This document shows positions 11,558 to 22,401 of a DNA stretch of 64,000 nt, one piece after another. The stretch spans positions 9,001,739 to 9,065,738 of the forward strand of contig NC_050735.1 in assembly GCF_014529535.1 (NCBI RefSeq), written 5' to 3'. Both the position numbers and the translations under genes were made by a program. Source of the stretch: Bradysia coprophila (taxonomy: Eukaryota; Arthropoda; Insecta; Diptera; Sciaridae). Below the pieces are notes generated by a model. It had not been told where the DNA came from, made no database searches, and saw only the letters and a list, made by a program, of their open reading frames with translations. The first letter of the stretch is position 1; every line of letters starts with the position of its first letter.

Positions 11558-12495
11558 TCAAGTAAAAATCACCTTTCCGGGCGTTTGCGTTCCTCGATAT
11601 AAGCATCGTGCTGAATATAGATCTTCGCCATCAGCAGTTTTACCAATTACAATTGCACCAATCGGAATCTCACCGTTGCAAGCAAACTCCCATACAAATT
11701 CACCGGAACGTAATACTTCGTATTCGTCTTTCGCTATCTCCTCTCCCTGATAGCTGATGTATGCAATACGTTTATCCGGATGAACTTTGGCGGGGACCAT
11801 GTCTCCTTCATGGAATGCACGACCAACAAATATCGGCGAACCGTCTGCATCGCGGCCGGCACGAACTGCAGACGTATAGGGAAAACTGGATTCGGGTCCA
11901 ATAATTTGCCATGAATATCCTTTCGAGTTGAAATGAAATGAGTTAAATGGTTGGGATAAAAGTGGTGGAGTTAGATTTAAATGAACAAAAACCAACAGAA
12001 GAAGTTAGTCCTGGTAGTGTTAATGGTTCAGTTAATGAGGGTTAGTGTCATGCTGAATAATGAGAGGATTAGCAGAAATTGTCGTTACAAAGTAATCCAT
12101 AGCCACAACAATGAGCAACGATCACTAAAGAGACAGGACAAAAAAAATATTGTGGAAGTAGCTTACCGCCGGTAAAAGTTCTAGGAGCCCCAATATCTAA
12201 AGGCTCATTCGATTCGGTTTCAGTTGTTAAATTCTGAAAAGGATTCACTAATGGGTATGGAGTGGTTGGTAGTGACTCTGGTGTAGGGGATTGTAATGGT
12301 TCTTGATATGGAATCGGCATTCCATACGACAAGGCAAACCCAGAATATTTGTCTGGGTCTGAGCTATACACACTCGGCAGAAATCCATATTTTGGCGGTG
12401 AATCTGGACAAGAGTGACGGAAATTTACGTAACAATTAATCGGTAGTATCACTTCAAAGTAGAAATTGAGCAGAGGGCGATAATCAACCTAACAT
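11558..12495 (-). CDS. DM9 / DUF3421 domain protein, three-exon model
   Basis: The C-terminal 120 residues form a DM9 (DUF3421) domain: YSWQI, AVRAGRDADGSPIFVGRAFH, GDMVPAKVHPDKR, YEVL, GAIVIGKTADGEDLYSARC and TPGKV. Some relatives bind mannose-type glycans or act in innate immunity, so a role there is inference only. Exon 11558-11919 joins 12167-12403 through a GTAAGC donor, phase 1. The middle exon encodes a Pro/Ser/Thr-rich linker (MPIPYQEPLQSPTPESLP). A further GTTGAT donor at 12488 joins phase 1 to a short 5' exon. The minimal start ATG at 12495 gives 201 aa. The upstream frame reads a hydrophobic signal-like stretch (SSFLLCVIIGLVI) but lacks an ATG, so the true N-terminus is uncertain. 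A 3' UTR was not defined. Confidence 0.78.
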
Positions 12496-12559
12496 TGCAT
12501 GACCATATAATTTGTCAATGACGAGGCCGATGATGACACACAACAAGAAAGAAGAGTTC

Positions 12560-13775
12560 AACTACTAGCGGACTGTTATCATTTTTGTATTCATGTAATA
12601 TTTCTAAATCTGTCCTTGCTTCGTACATGCGATAACAAATTTTTTCTCGAGCATCTTATCCAGTAAAATGAAATTTAAATCTCAAAATGCATTGTCAATG
12701 GTGCCTACCATATTTTATTGATAGATAAGAGACTGAGATTACGATAAAGTATATTTTTTGCGCTAGTTTTTGTTTTGATAAGAATATATAATTTTCTGAG
12801 AAAAATAGATCATTGCGAAATTGAGTAAAAAAAACAAACAAACAGAAACGATTAAACCGCACCAAGTCTCAATGAGTCAGGGAATATCTTAAATCCACTA
12901 AATAGTTAGTCAGATTGTAAGTAAGGAACAAAGGAAAATTTTAAACTCAACTTCTATCATAGGTATGTTTTAACCAGAATCAAATACTTTACTATGGCGT
13001 CCTTTGTCTTTTCTTGGACATTTCTACTACAACAAGTAGTCTCGGCTAGTGTGCTATAATCTCATTAGTCAAAATTACAATGTCCCAACCATTACGTAAG
13101 TCACTTTACTCGATAAGTTCTGCAAATGGTACATTGCGTATCAATGGAACTTTATTTCTTGTGAGGAGTTTATCGATCCGAGAAGATGCCGAAGTAGAAA
13201 AAACCCTTTCCATATAACTTAATAAACTCTCTCAATAAAGGCTGCAAAAACTTCATCGTGCATCACGTCACGCAGATCGCCATTTTACTAGTTACGTGGG
13301 AACGCACAAGTTATTCACCAAAAAATCGAATTTGTGTGGCGTGGTACATTTTCAGTGTGGAAAGTGGTGTTTCAACGTATTGGTATATCACAATTTGCGT
13401 CACCTCCCTAAAGTTTAAAGCCTGGCTCTCAACTCCCCGTTGAGAATTAGGGTGTGATGATTTAAATATTTTTATTAAGTGATTTCGAATTCCGACCTTT
13501 CACTTCGGAAGCTACCTCGGAAAACTCGAAAAATTTTAGAGAAGCAACGGTGCAAGCCTATATAATTGACGAAAAAAAACTTTTTGATGTCTAATTTATC
13601 CCATTGAGAAGTGAAGTATCGAGGAAACGTTTCGCCACTGTGAATCAATTTTACTTGACGTTTTTCGAGAAAAATGAAAATCACCACTCTTGGCATCAAG
13701 TAATATTTGAGATGTTTAGTGTTATGAGCAACCTTACTTCAGAACCTCTATCTTTCATGATATAACAAATATTGG
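12560..13775. other. No gene recognised
   Basis: AT-rich sequence without a convincing open frame or repeat. A short ATG followed by a GTAAGT-type donor at about 13081-13102 could be a 5' exon, but I found no partner exon. Confidence 0.4.
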
Positions 13776-13924
13776 AGAGTTTGCGCAAATGACGTACAGT
13801 TTAGAAGTCAACTTATAAGTTGGAAATTTTAAGTTAGATCTTCATACAAGACGTTCTGGAAGATTACTTATAATTTCCAACTTATAAGTTGACTTGTAAA
13901 TTATACGTCATTTGCGCAAACTCT
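13776..13924. repeat. 149-bp foldback element
   Basis: The ends AGAGTTTGCGCAAATGACGT and ACGTCATTTGCGCAAACTCT are exact inverted copies. Inside them GTCAACTTATAAGTTGGAAA pairs with TTTCCAACTTATAAGTTGAC. The centre is about 40 bp. It is non-coding, with no clear target-site duplication. Confidence 0.8.
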
Positions 13925-15736
13925 ATTAAGGTGGGTAATAGTGTAGTCGATAACGCAAATTTTGTTAAGGAACATTTACCGAGCGAGTTCCGACAAACGA
14001 GTGATTGGAGGTTGTTGTGGACATCTACGAAATAGTTTTCTGAATTAAAGACAAGAAATTTCACCTCACCCTTCCCCTCCCCAAAGTTTAAATGCAGAGG
14101 TGTCTTTGTCGAATTATTGACAGGGCTGTGTGAAACGAAGAGACACGTGTGGTAGCTCATTTTAAAGGTAAAGGTTCAAAGTTTTTTATGGCGTAGTTAG
14201 ATTTTCCGAATATTCCAAATCGTTTAAGAGTTTTGCTACTTTTCTTCAAATTGATGTTTTAAATTTAAGGTTAAAGTTAAATAATTTCTTAAATATGTTC
14301 CAAAATAAAAAAAAATTTTGGTAATATTGTTCTCTATATCATTTGCTACTATTTTGCCGGAGAAAGTATAATTGTATTTTACAAAGTGTAGGCGCCACAT
14401 TAATTTTTCATGAGAAAAATCCATGGTTTTGCATAGGATTTTTAGACCCACTTTTTGGGTCAATTTTTTTTTCTTTTGTTTTCTTGTTTAGATTGCTTTG
14501 AAACTGTAAGAAATACATAGAAACACAAAATTTACGTCTTTAAACATTTAAACACTTTTGTTCGTTTTTCATTAGCAATTTACGATTTCTTCTTCGCCTT
14601 CAGGGAAATTTGAACCACCCTAACATACTTTGTAATACAATTATACTTTCTGCAAAATTGCAGCAAATGATATAGAGAACAGTATTACCAAAAAAAAATA
14701 TAAACAGACTCTCTTTAGCTAAAAATCGTGTGACCGGATTTTCTGATTTCAGATAAAGATTTTCGATTTTCATATCCAGGCTTCAGTGAGTGCTAAGCTT
14801 GCAGGTTATACGGTTCAAGTCCATTCAAAACAAAAAGTTTAAAATATTCATTTTGAGACCGAAGCAATGATCTACTGTGAGCTATTATGCTAAATCTGTC
14901 AAAAATCTCTATTTATTACTGAAATTCGACACGACTGTAAGTTTTCCCACTCAAACTCTTATCATTTTGAAAGATATGCCGATTTACTTTGACAATTTTA
15001 ATTGATACGAATTGTGGTTCCACTTTAATTCACCAATGATGATTCACAGCGAAGTACAGTTAAATTGCATTAAATAAAATTAGAATCATGTGTATCCAAG
15101 CATAAAATATTATTTTCGCAATTTCGCAATTTTGTACTGATATGAACGTACCTCCCATTTTATTTTCGACGTAAAGCGACAATTAGTTTTTCGATAAATT
15201 TGAATTTTACTCACACCTCTTCCGATGTAAATTATCAGAATGAAGAAATTGAACTAAAACATTTACCATCGAATGTGCTTAATTTCAACTGATTTCATTT
15301 TGCCTATCTTACGTTTTCCTTGTATGTGCAATTTTTTGGCTATAGGTATAACACGAGTCTTTACGTCATTTGTTAGAAAACTAAGATAAAGTTGAGAAAC
15401 AATAGACGCTTTTCACGCTTGGAAAAAATTTCGACAGAATTTTTGGTGATATGAGAATATGCGAATAGTCAGCAAGCACATTATTAGAATAGTTTTCAAA
15501 TCTATTAGTACTCGATGTCATGTCAGTATTTTGAAGACAGTAGGGGTGGTCGATGGATCTCGGATTGGGAGTGGAGCTTCTACAAAAAAAATTCTCGTCT
15601 GAGGTTAACAAAAAGCGAATTTAAAGTTTTCAAATCATTCATCTTCCGGTTGCGAAAAATCAACATTTGCAAATTTTCGAGTAACCGCACCTGAATCACT
15701 ATATCAACATTTTACCCTTCTATAATAGAAAAAAAA
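13925..15736. other. No gene recognised
   Basis: AT-rich DNA. Short open frames on the minus strand (13882-14160, 14236-14463) show no domain, and the words TTTGCTACTATTTTGCCGGA and the later ATGATATAGAGAACA hint at an old inverted pair (14340-14390 and 14640-14690). Nothing else is assignable. Confidence 0.4.
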
Positions 15737-16390
15737 AGTTTGCTACAGTCAGAGGCAGTGAAATTTCAGTATGAATTTGCTTCAACTGTTACCACTGTTA
15801 CACACAAACATCCAAAACTGTTAAGAGAGCTCACCCCTCGAAACTTTCTAGCCTACATTGTGTGCAAAAATATTCGTTTTTTGATGATTTCTCTGAAAAA
15901 ATAAAACCATTAAATCATGCAAAAATGTGTTACCTTTAAAGGAAAAATTGGTTTGTGAATCATAACTGTAGCCACTTGGAAAAACCCTTGAAAAATGCGT
16001 AAATTTACACATTTTGCAAAGGTTTCGGCTCCTTTAATGGTTTTAATTTTTCAGAAATAGATTTTGGGTCATAGAAATAATAAAAAAACATGAGAGTACA
16101 TGCAATTAATTACCTTTTCAATGACACCCCACACGACCATGTACGTTTCGTGTAGCTCGAGAAATTTCTGTAAGAAAAGTGTAAGTTTTCAGTCTTTTTT
16201 CTGCTGAAAACGTCAACTGTACATATCTCAGTGTGGATGAATTTTAAACCCAAAAAGACCCTATTTGCCCCGGAAGTACATGCAATTATCTTTCTAATGA
16301 CACCCCACACGACCATGTACGGCTCGTGTAACTGGAGAAATTTTTGTAAGAAAAGTGCAAGTTTTCGGTTTTTGATCACCTCACACACAA
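15737..16390. repeat. Cluster of partial dispersed repeats
   Basis: Three fragments abut here. At 15742-15785 there is an end of the CAGTCAGAGGCAGTG family (compare 41524-41743). At 15858-16080 there is a shortened copy of the foldback found whole at 38491-38844, sharing AAATATTCGTTTTTTGATGA and GGAAAAATTGGTTTGTGA. At 16110-16390 a block containing ATGACACCCCACACGACCAT occurs twice in tandem. None of these codes for protein. Confidence 0.6.
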
Positions 16391-16737
16391 GCTAGCCACA
16401 CAAGCTTTTAAGAATTTTTTTGAAAGTGGTTTGTGCTTCTGGGCTCGAATACCTTACTGGGCACGTATACAAAATTCGAATAGAAAATACGTCCGATTTC
16501 GGTCTTCTGTTTTTCAGAAGAATCCCTCTAAGTGTTTCCAGTTTATGTTATTTTGGCGCCTTAGTAAATTCAAATTTTGCGCCAAAATATCATAGACAAG
16601 CACTTAAAACTTGGCAAGGCTGAACACATTGTATCACAGTGACTGTACGGACTGTACGCATTTAAGTTACTTCATCGCAAAAAAAAAATCAAAAATCCAC
16701 CATCACATCTATGAGCAGATTTTACATTATCTTACAG

Positions 16738-16856
16738 AATCGAACTTCAAGCATGAGTGATACTCTAAATAGAGTACTGAAACTGGACAGTGTGTCAAAT
16801 AGTACTATATTTGGCAGCTGTCACTCGAAGCACTTTTGCTTGAAGTGCGTTGATTC
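16738..16856. repeat. Foldback element, ACGCACTTCAAGC family (diverged copy)
   Basis: The left end GAACTTCAAGC and right end GCTTGAAGTGCGTTG are inverted. Inside is ACTCTAAATAGAGTACTGAA. The clearer copy is at 50066-50213, with the same order of blocks. Confidence 0.6.
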
Positions 16857-17408
16857 GTGGCCTTTAAATCGAAACTTTTTGATTCGTGAGACTTTCCCTT
16901 GGACTTTCCAAAATTTTCTATTTTTTCGCAGGCTTGAACCTACCAATTTTCAAAACATTAGACAACACTACGAATCGCTGTCACAACGGCTCAGATTATT
17001 GAATATTTTGAGGTTAATTTTGCTTCATATTATTACTATTTCATGCTTCGTTGGGGCTACAACTCACGACATTACGTAAAATCAATCGTCCAAGACACAA
17101 ACGTCAATAACTAATCCAGTTTAAGGTAAACATGCTGGGCATTATCAATGCAAAATTTCACTGAATATTCACAACATGGTATAATAACCTTGGCCTTGGT
17201 GTGAACAGTTAAAAGTACCGGTCGCACGTATGTACTAGTGCATCTGGTACAAAACGAAATGTTCGTACCGAGCATACCAACTGAACAGCGACAACAAAAC
17301 AAGAACACTCAGAAATGATTTGTTTTATGTCGTGTCAAGTGTGTCAAGTGATTTAGTTTTGTTGATTATATTATAAACCCATTTCAATTCATTTCCATGT
17401 TTTTTTAA

Positions 17409-18320
<912 letters not shown>

Positions 18321-18929
18321 CTCTTTTTTTTTCATCTTTTTTTTATTAATTTAATTTATTTCATTTTGTTGTGTGTATAACCGTGTGTGCAAGCCGATGA
18401 AATGAAAAACCACTCGTATTTTAATGTGCATATAATTTACCTGTTTACAGGACAGAGACCGTTTTTTCCATCTTTTTCATTTGTAGAACGTAAACATGTT
18501 GCTAATAGCCCTGATGATCAACGAAAAATGAAAAGAAATTATTTTCATTTCACTGATTAATTTGAAACAAATACAAAGAGTTATTTAAGTTGACAGTTTT
18601 GATGGATAATGCAGAAAAATCAACAGAATATTTAACTGGGTGAATTTGTGAAATGGATGAGAAAATAGTTTATATTTTGTAGTAGAAAAACAGAATGGAT
18701 TTTTGATAGAATTTTTGATTAAAACGTTTCTGTAAATAAAAGAGTTAAATTCAAACAAACTAAAAGAACTAATTGACAAAAAAAGTTTTAGTTTTACTCG
18801 CCGACGGAGAGTCTGACATCGTCAACAGAAGATCGACCGAACCGGTAAAATTCTGATCATGAAAAATCACCTCAACCCTAACAAGAGGCGTAGCCACAAC
18901 AGATCAAATTTAGTAGTACAATAAGTCAG

Positions 18930-19590
18930 TCAATCGCTCTTGCTTGTCCAGTTGTGTCGAAATCCTGGAATCATCATCATTCCTTAAACTTAATAGATCG
19001 GAAATGTGGTGAGTAGTTCACGAACCACTGCAAGCCTGACGATCAAAGATCGTCGATCATCTCCACAGAACAGGTCGCTGAGACTGGTGTACATATCCGT
19101 GTGTCGTCAAAGAGACCGTAGTACGGGTTCAAGGGTACAGCGGGATTCCTGGTAGTGAGAAGACAGACGAGCTCGCCAATCTAGGATCAGACAGTGACTT
19201 TATAGGACCGGAGCCAAAGCTAGGGCCAAAGCCAGGAAAACTTTCGTTCCGAATGGTCGAGACAATCAACGACTATGGCCTGTCAAGGAGGAATTCATAC
19301 CAAGCTATTCCGACCAGTTGTGTCGAAATCCTGGAGTACACTCCTTAAACTTACGAGGTCGGAGATAAGTCGAGTAGTTGGTGCGATCAAGAACCGCTGC
19401 AAGCTGAACGATCATCTCCACAGAATAGTTTGCTCCATCAACCCTGTTCTTGTGGTCTGGCACCTGAGACTGATGTACACACACATATCCTCAAAGATTG
19501 TCCACTCTATACAAATTTCAGTTTTCGAACCTTCGGGTATTATTAACTCCAAGATGAGGATGGCAAGTGCCTTAACGACTTCTTATTGAA
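18930..19590 (+). pseudogene. Decayed non-LTR retrotransposon piece (RNase H region)
   Basis: Translation around 19125-19215 gives VQGYSGIPGSEKTDELANLG followed by FIGPEP. This resembles the RNase H domain of I/Loa-type LINE polyproteins, whose usual form is GHSGI-GNEKADELA; the histidine is replaced by tyrosine. Downstream, LLKLTRSEISRVVGAIKNRC resembles the tail of such proteins. Part of this tail (CAGTTGTGTCGAAATCCTGG) occurs twice, at about 18950 and 19315. Frames are interrupted and no reverse transcriptase is attached, so this is a dead fragment. Confidence 0.65.
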
Positions 19591-20210
19591 AACAGGGAAA
19601 TTTCCTTGATAAAAATAGTAAGCTCAAGGATTAAGGAACAAAGAATCTTTGATTTGGGTTCCTGATTCTCAATTGAAGACCTTCGAAAAGCTCTAATCTA
19701 TCTAATCTAATCACACTTGCTCTTAGTTGAAGAATGAAGATATCGGTGCTACGGCAGTAAATGCATTCAAGGGCTTATCGGTCCGATTGAACCGAAATTG
19801 ATCACTTCAAGAGTTTTAAGTTTGGAAACGTTCGCCTGCGCTTGACTACGAATCATATACTCAATTCGATCGATTGCCAACAATTGAGGTAATTTTTCAT
19901 GACTTGAATCTGACCTGTCGGATCCCGTTCCACAAAACTACCAAGAGACCGGACCGGATGCTGCTACATTAAAATTTGATTTGCGTGAGGATATTGACAC
20001 TATATGTCAACAATTATCGTGACGTGAACTATCTCGGCTTATAAAATCTATCACTGGGCATTAGATGTGTGGATGTTGATCGTGTGGCTACAAACACATT
20101 TTTTACCGAGTTGCATACAAAAAAGCCAGCGAAAGATTAATTTTTCGTGACTAAAGACTGAGCTGAGAGCATCGATATAATATTGGGTAGATAAATACCA
20201 GTAATACCAA

Positions 20211-21297
20211 TTCAACGCAGCATACGACAGTGTGATCAGAAAGAAACTGTGGAAAGTAATAACCGAGTTTGGCATCCCCGAAAAACTGATCGACAAAATG
20301 AGGTTAGAAGGAGCTAACAGCCGTGTAAGGATTCGAAACAAACTGTCAGAATCGTTTGACACTGAGGAAGGCCTACGCCAAGGAGATCCTCTCGCAACGA
20401 TGCTTTTCAATCGGATTCTTGAAGCAGCAGTGAGGGCCACCCAGACAGACACCAGCAGCACCATTTTCACCAAATCCAGTCAAATACTCGGTTTCGCAGA
20501 CGACCTGGATATAATCGACATAAATATGGAAGTTGTTAAAGAAAACTTTGTGGCCTTGGAGAGGAAAAGTTCAGACCTCGGGTTAAAGGTGAATGACACA
20601 AAAACGGAATACATGATCATCACTCATTCGAATTGACCGCGCGAGCAGAATGAACAAATCAACGCACACACTTTCAAGGTGGTGAACGAATTTGTGTACC
20701 TGGGTTCTCAGCTAAATACCGACAACAGCATCATGGACGAAATCAAACGGCGGATAACTTTAGGAAACCGAAGTTATTATAGTCTGTTGAACATCCTCAG
20801 GTCCAAGTCGGTTAGCAGAGTTTCAAAGTGACAAGTCATTGTACAGATCGGTAATAAGACCGGTTGTAACATACGGCTCGGAGTCGTGGTGCATGACACA
20901 AAGAGAAGAACAGACGTTACTCACGTTTGAAAGGAAAGTCCTGCGTACAATATTCGGACCGATTCTGGATCCGAATCAAAACAGATGGCACAGACGATAC
21001 AACTTTGAGCTAAAACAGCTTTATGGAGAGTTAGACATAGTCAGGATCATCAAACTGAATAGACTTCGGTGGCTCGGTCATGTGGAACGGGTGGAGGAAA
21101 ATCTTATCGCGAAGAAAATATTGAGAACCAAACCTGAAGGGAAGAGAAGTGCAGGTCAACCAAAGGCCAGATGGTGCGATGCAGTCCTATCAAATCTTCA
21201 AACAATGGGTGTCACACGTTAGCCGCGGATAGGTCCGGTTGGAGAAGGCCAAGACCCTTAATGGGTTGTAGTGCCGGTAAAGTAAGTAAGTAAATAC
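20211..21297 (+). pseudogene. 5'-truncated RTE-like non-LTR retrotransposon, inactivated
   Basis: Reverse transcriptase motifs are visible: NAAYDSVIRKKLW, EGLRQGDPLATMLFN and the catalytic FADDLDII. The thumb and C-terminal part follow (NEFVYLGSQLNTD, IRPVVTYGSESWCM, RLRWLGHVERV, GRP-like AGQPKARWCD). The endonuclease is absent, so the copy is 5' truncated. A stop at 20634 and a stop plus frame change near 20828-20840 break the frame. The 3' end terminates in a TAAG/TAAGTAAG run at about 21281-21294, as is usual for RTE-type elements. It is an inactive relic. Confidence 0.8.
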
Positions 21298-21301
21298 CCG
21301 T

Positions 21302-21388
21302 AAAAAAAACCCTTAAAAGGTAAATGTGACGCAAGTCCTTTATCTTCCTTACAAAATAACTGATATCGCTGAGGGTGACGCATTCTGT
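21302..21388. repeat. Dispersed repeat, inverted partner of 26188-26270
   Basis: The block with TGTGACGCAAGTCCTT, TTACAAAATAACTGATATCG and CTGAGGGTGACGCATT is found in opposite orientation at 26188-26270. The pair encloses the palindromic ATCGATAAT element and the 875-residue gene. Confidence 0.65.
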
Positions 21389-21537
21389 GGTCTGTGCGAG
21401 TACGCAAACGTTTCATCAACAGATAATTTTCCCTGAAAATTTTAGAAAAACCAAAAAGACCAAAAAAATTGTGTCAGGGTGGCAGATGATACTGCTCAAA
21501 TGGAATAAACTAGTAAATTTCGTCATAACATACTAAC

Positions 21538-22156
21538 TAGGGATGGGCGATATTGATATTGATAATCGATAATTATCGATTATCGATAATCGATTATCGA
21601 TAAATTTTTCTATCGAAAATTATCAAAAATAATATCGATAATCGATAATAATTGATATTTCGATAATTATCAAAATATCGATATCTCGATAATTATCAAA
21701 ATATCGATATCTCGATAATTATCAAAATATCGATATTTTGATAATTATCGAAAAATCGATATTTTGATAGCTACTATGAATATGAATATTTAGATAAATC
21801 AATACAAATGCATGCAGTTTTCAGCTGTAACTCTTCCATCTTTCCATTAGGATGATGATAAATTAGACAGAGATCTCGAAAAGTTGCTTAGAACAGTTTT
21901 CAATTTCTTCACAGTAACATAACTTTATGATTATCAATTATTTTCAGAAATATCAAAATTTGATAATTATCGAAATATCGATATTTTGATAATTATCGAT
22001 ATTTTGATAATTATCGATATTTCGATAATTAACAAATTATCGATAATTCGATAATTATCGATAATTATCAAATTATCGATAACGATTTGATATATCAATT
22101 ATCGATAAATTGTTTTGATTGATATTATCGATAATATAAAAGGTCTCCCATCCCTA
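21538..22156. mobile_element. 619-bp ATCGATAAT-rich element with TIRs and 6-bp target duplication
   Basis: The element starts TAGGGATGGG and ends CCCATCCCTA. The same 6 bp, ACTAAC, flank it (21532-21537 and 22157-22162). Nearly the whole interior consists of overlapping ATCGATAAT/ATTATCGAT words that can pair extensively. About 190 bp of ordinary sequence (around 21770-21950) interrupts them. No open frame is present, so it is a non-autonomous DNA transposon, perhaps hAT-related. The class is inference. Confidence 0.75.
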
Positions 22157-22213
22157 ACTAACATCTTTTTCTTATCTATTCGCCTAGTCAACCAACCGTA
22201 GAGGTATTTGTAC

Positions 22214-22343
22214 ACAGTGATAAACTCTCTAAATGTCCGTCTTTTTCTAAATTTCTTATTCTGTTACTTCTCTCATTTCTCTATTCGTTATGGAGAAATA
22301 AGAGATTTAGATAAACACGGACATTTAGAGTGTTTGTCACTGT
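22214..22343. repeat. 130-bp foldback, ACAGTGA-ended
   Basis: The ends ACAGTGATAAACTCTCTAAA and the inverted TTTAGAGTGTTTGTCACTGT pair with few mismatches, continuing through TGTCCG/CGGACA. TA follows the right end and the type resembles Tc1/mariner MITEs. It lies just beyond the 3' end of the 875-residue gene. Confidence 0.7.
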
Positions 22344-22401
22344 AAGGAAACGTCAAGACATATTTGCTTTTATTTATCGTAATTTCGAATAGTTTATTTA
22401 A

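Noticed and set aside
13081-13102. ATG followed by a GTAAGT donor as a first exon
   Set aside because: No downstream exon in a compatible phase was recognised, so a gene cannot be supported.
14790-14835. tRNA-like GGTTCAAGTCC word
   Set aside because: No flanking T-arm stem, acceptor stem or A-box at proper distance.
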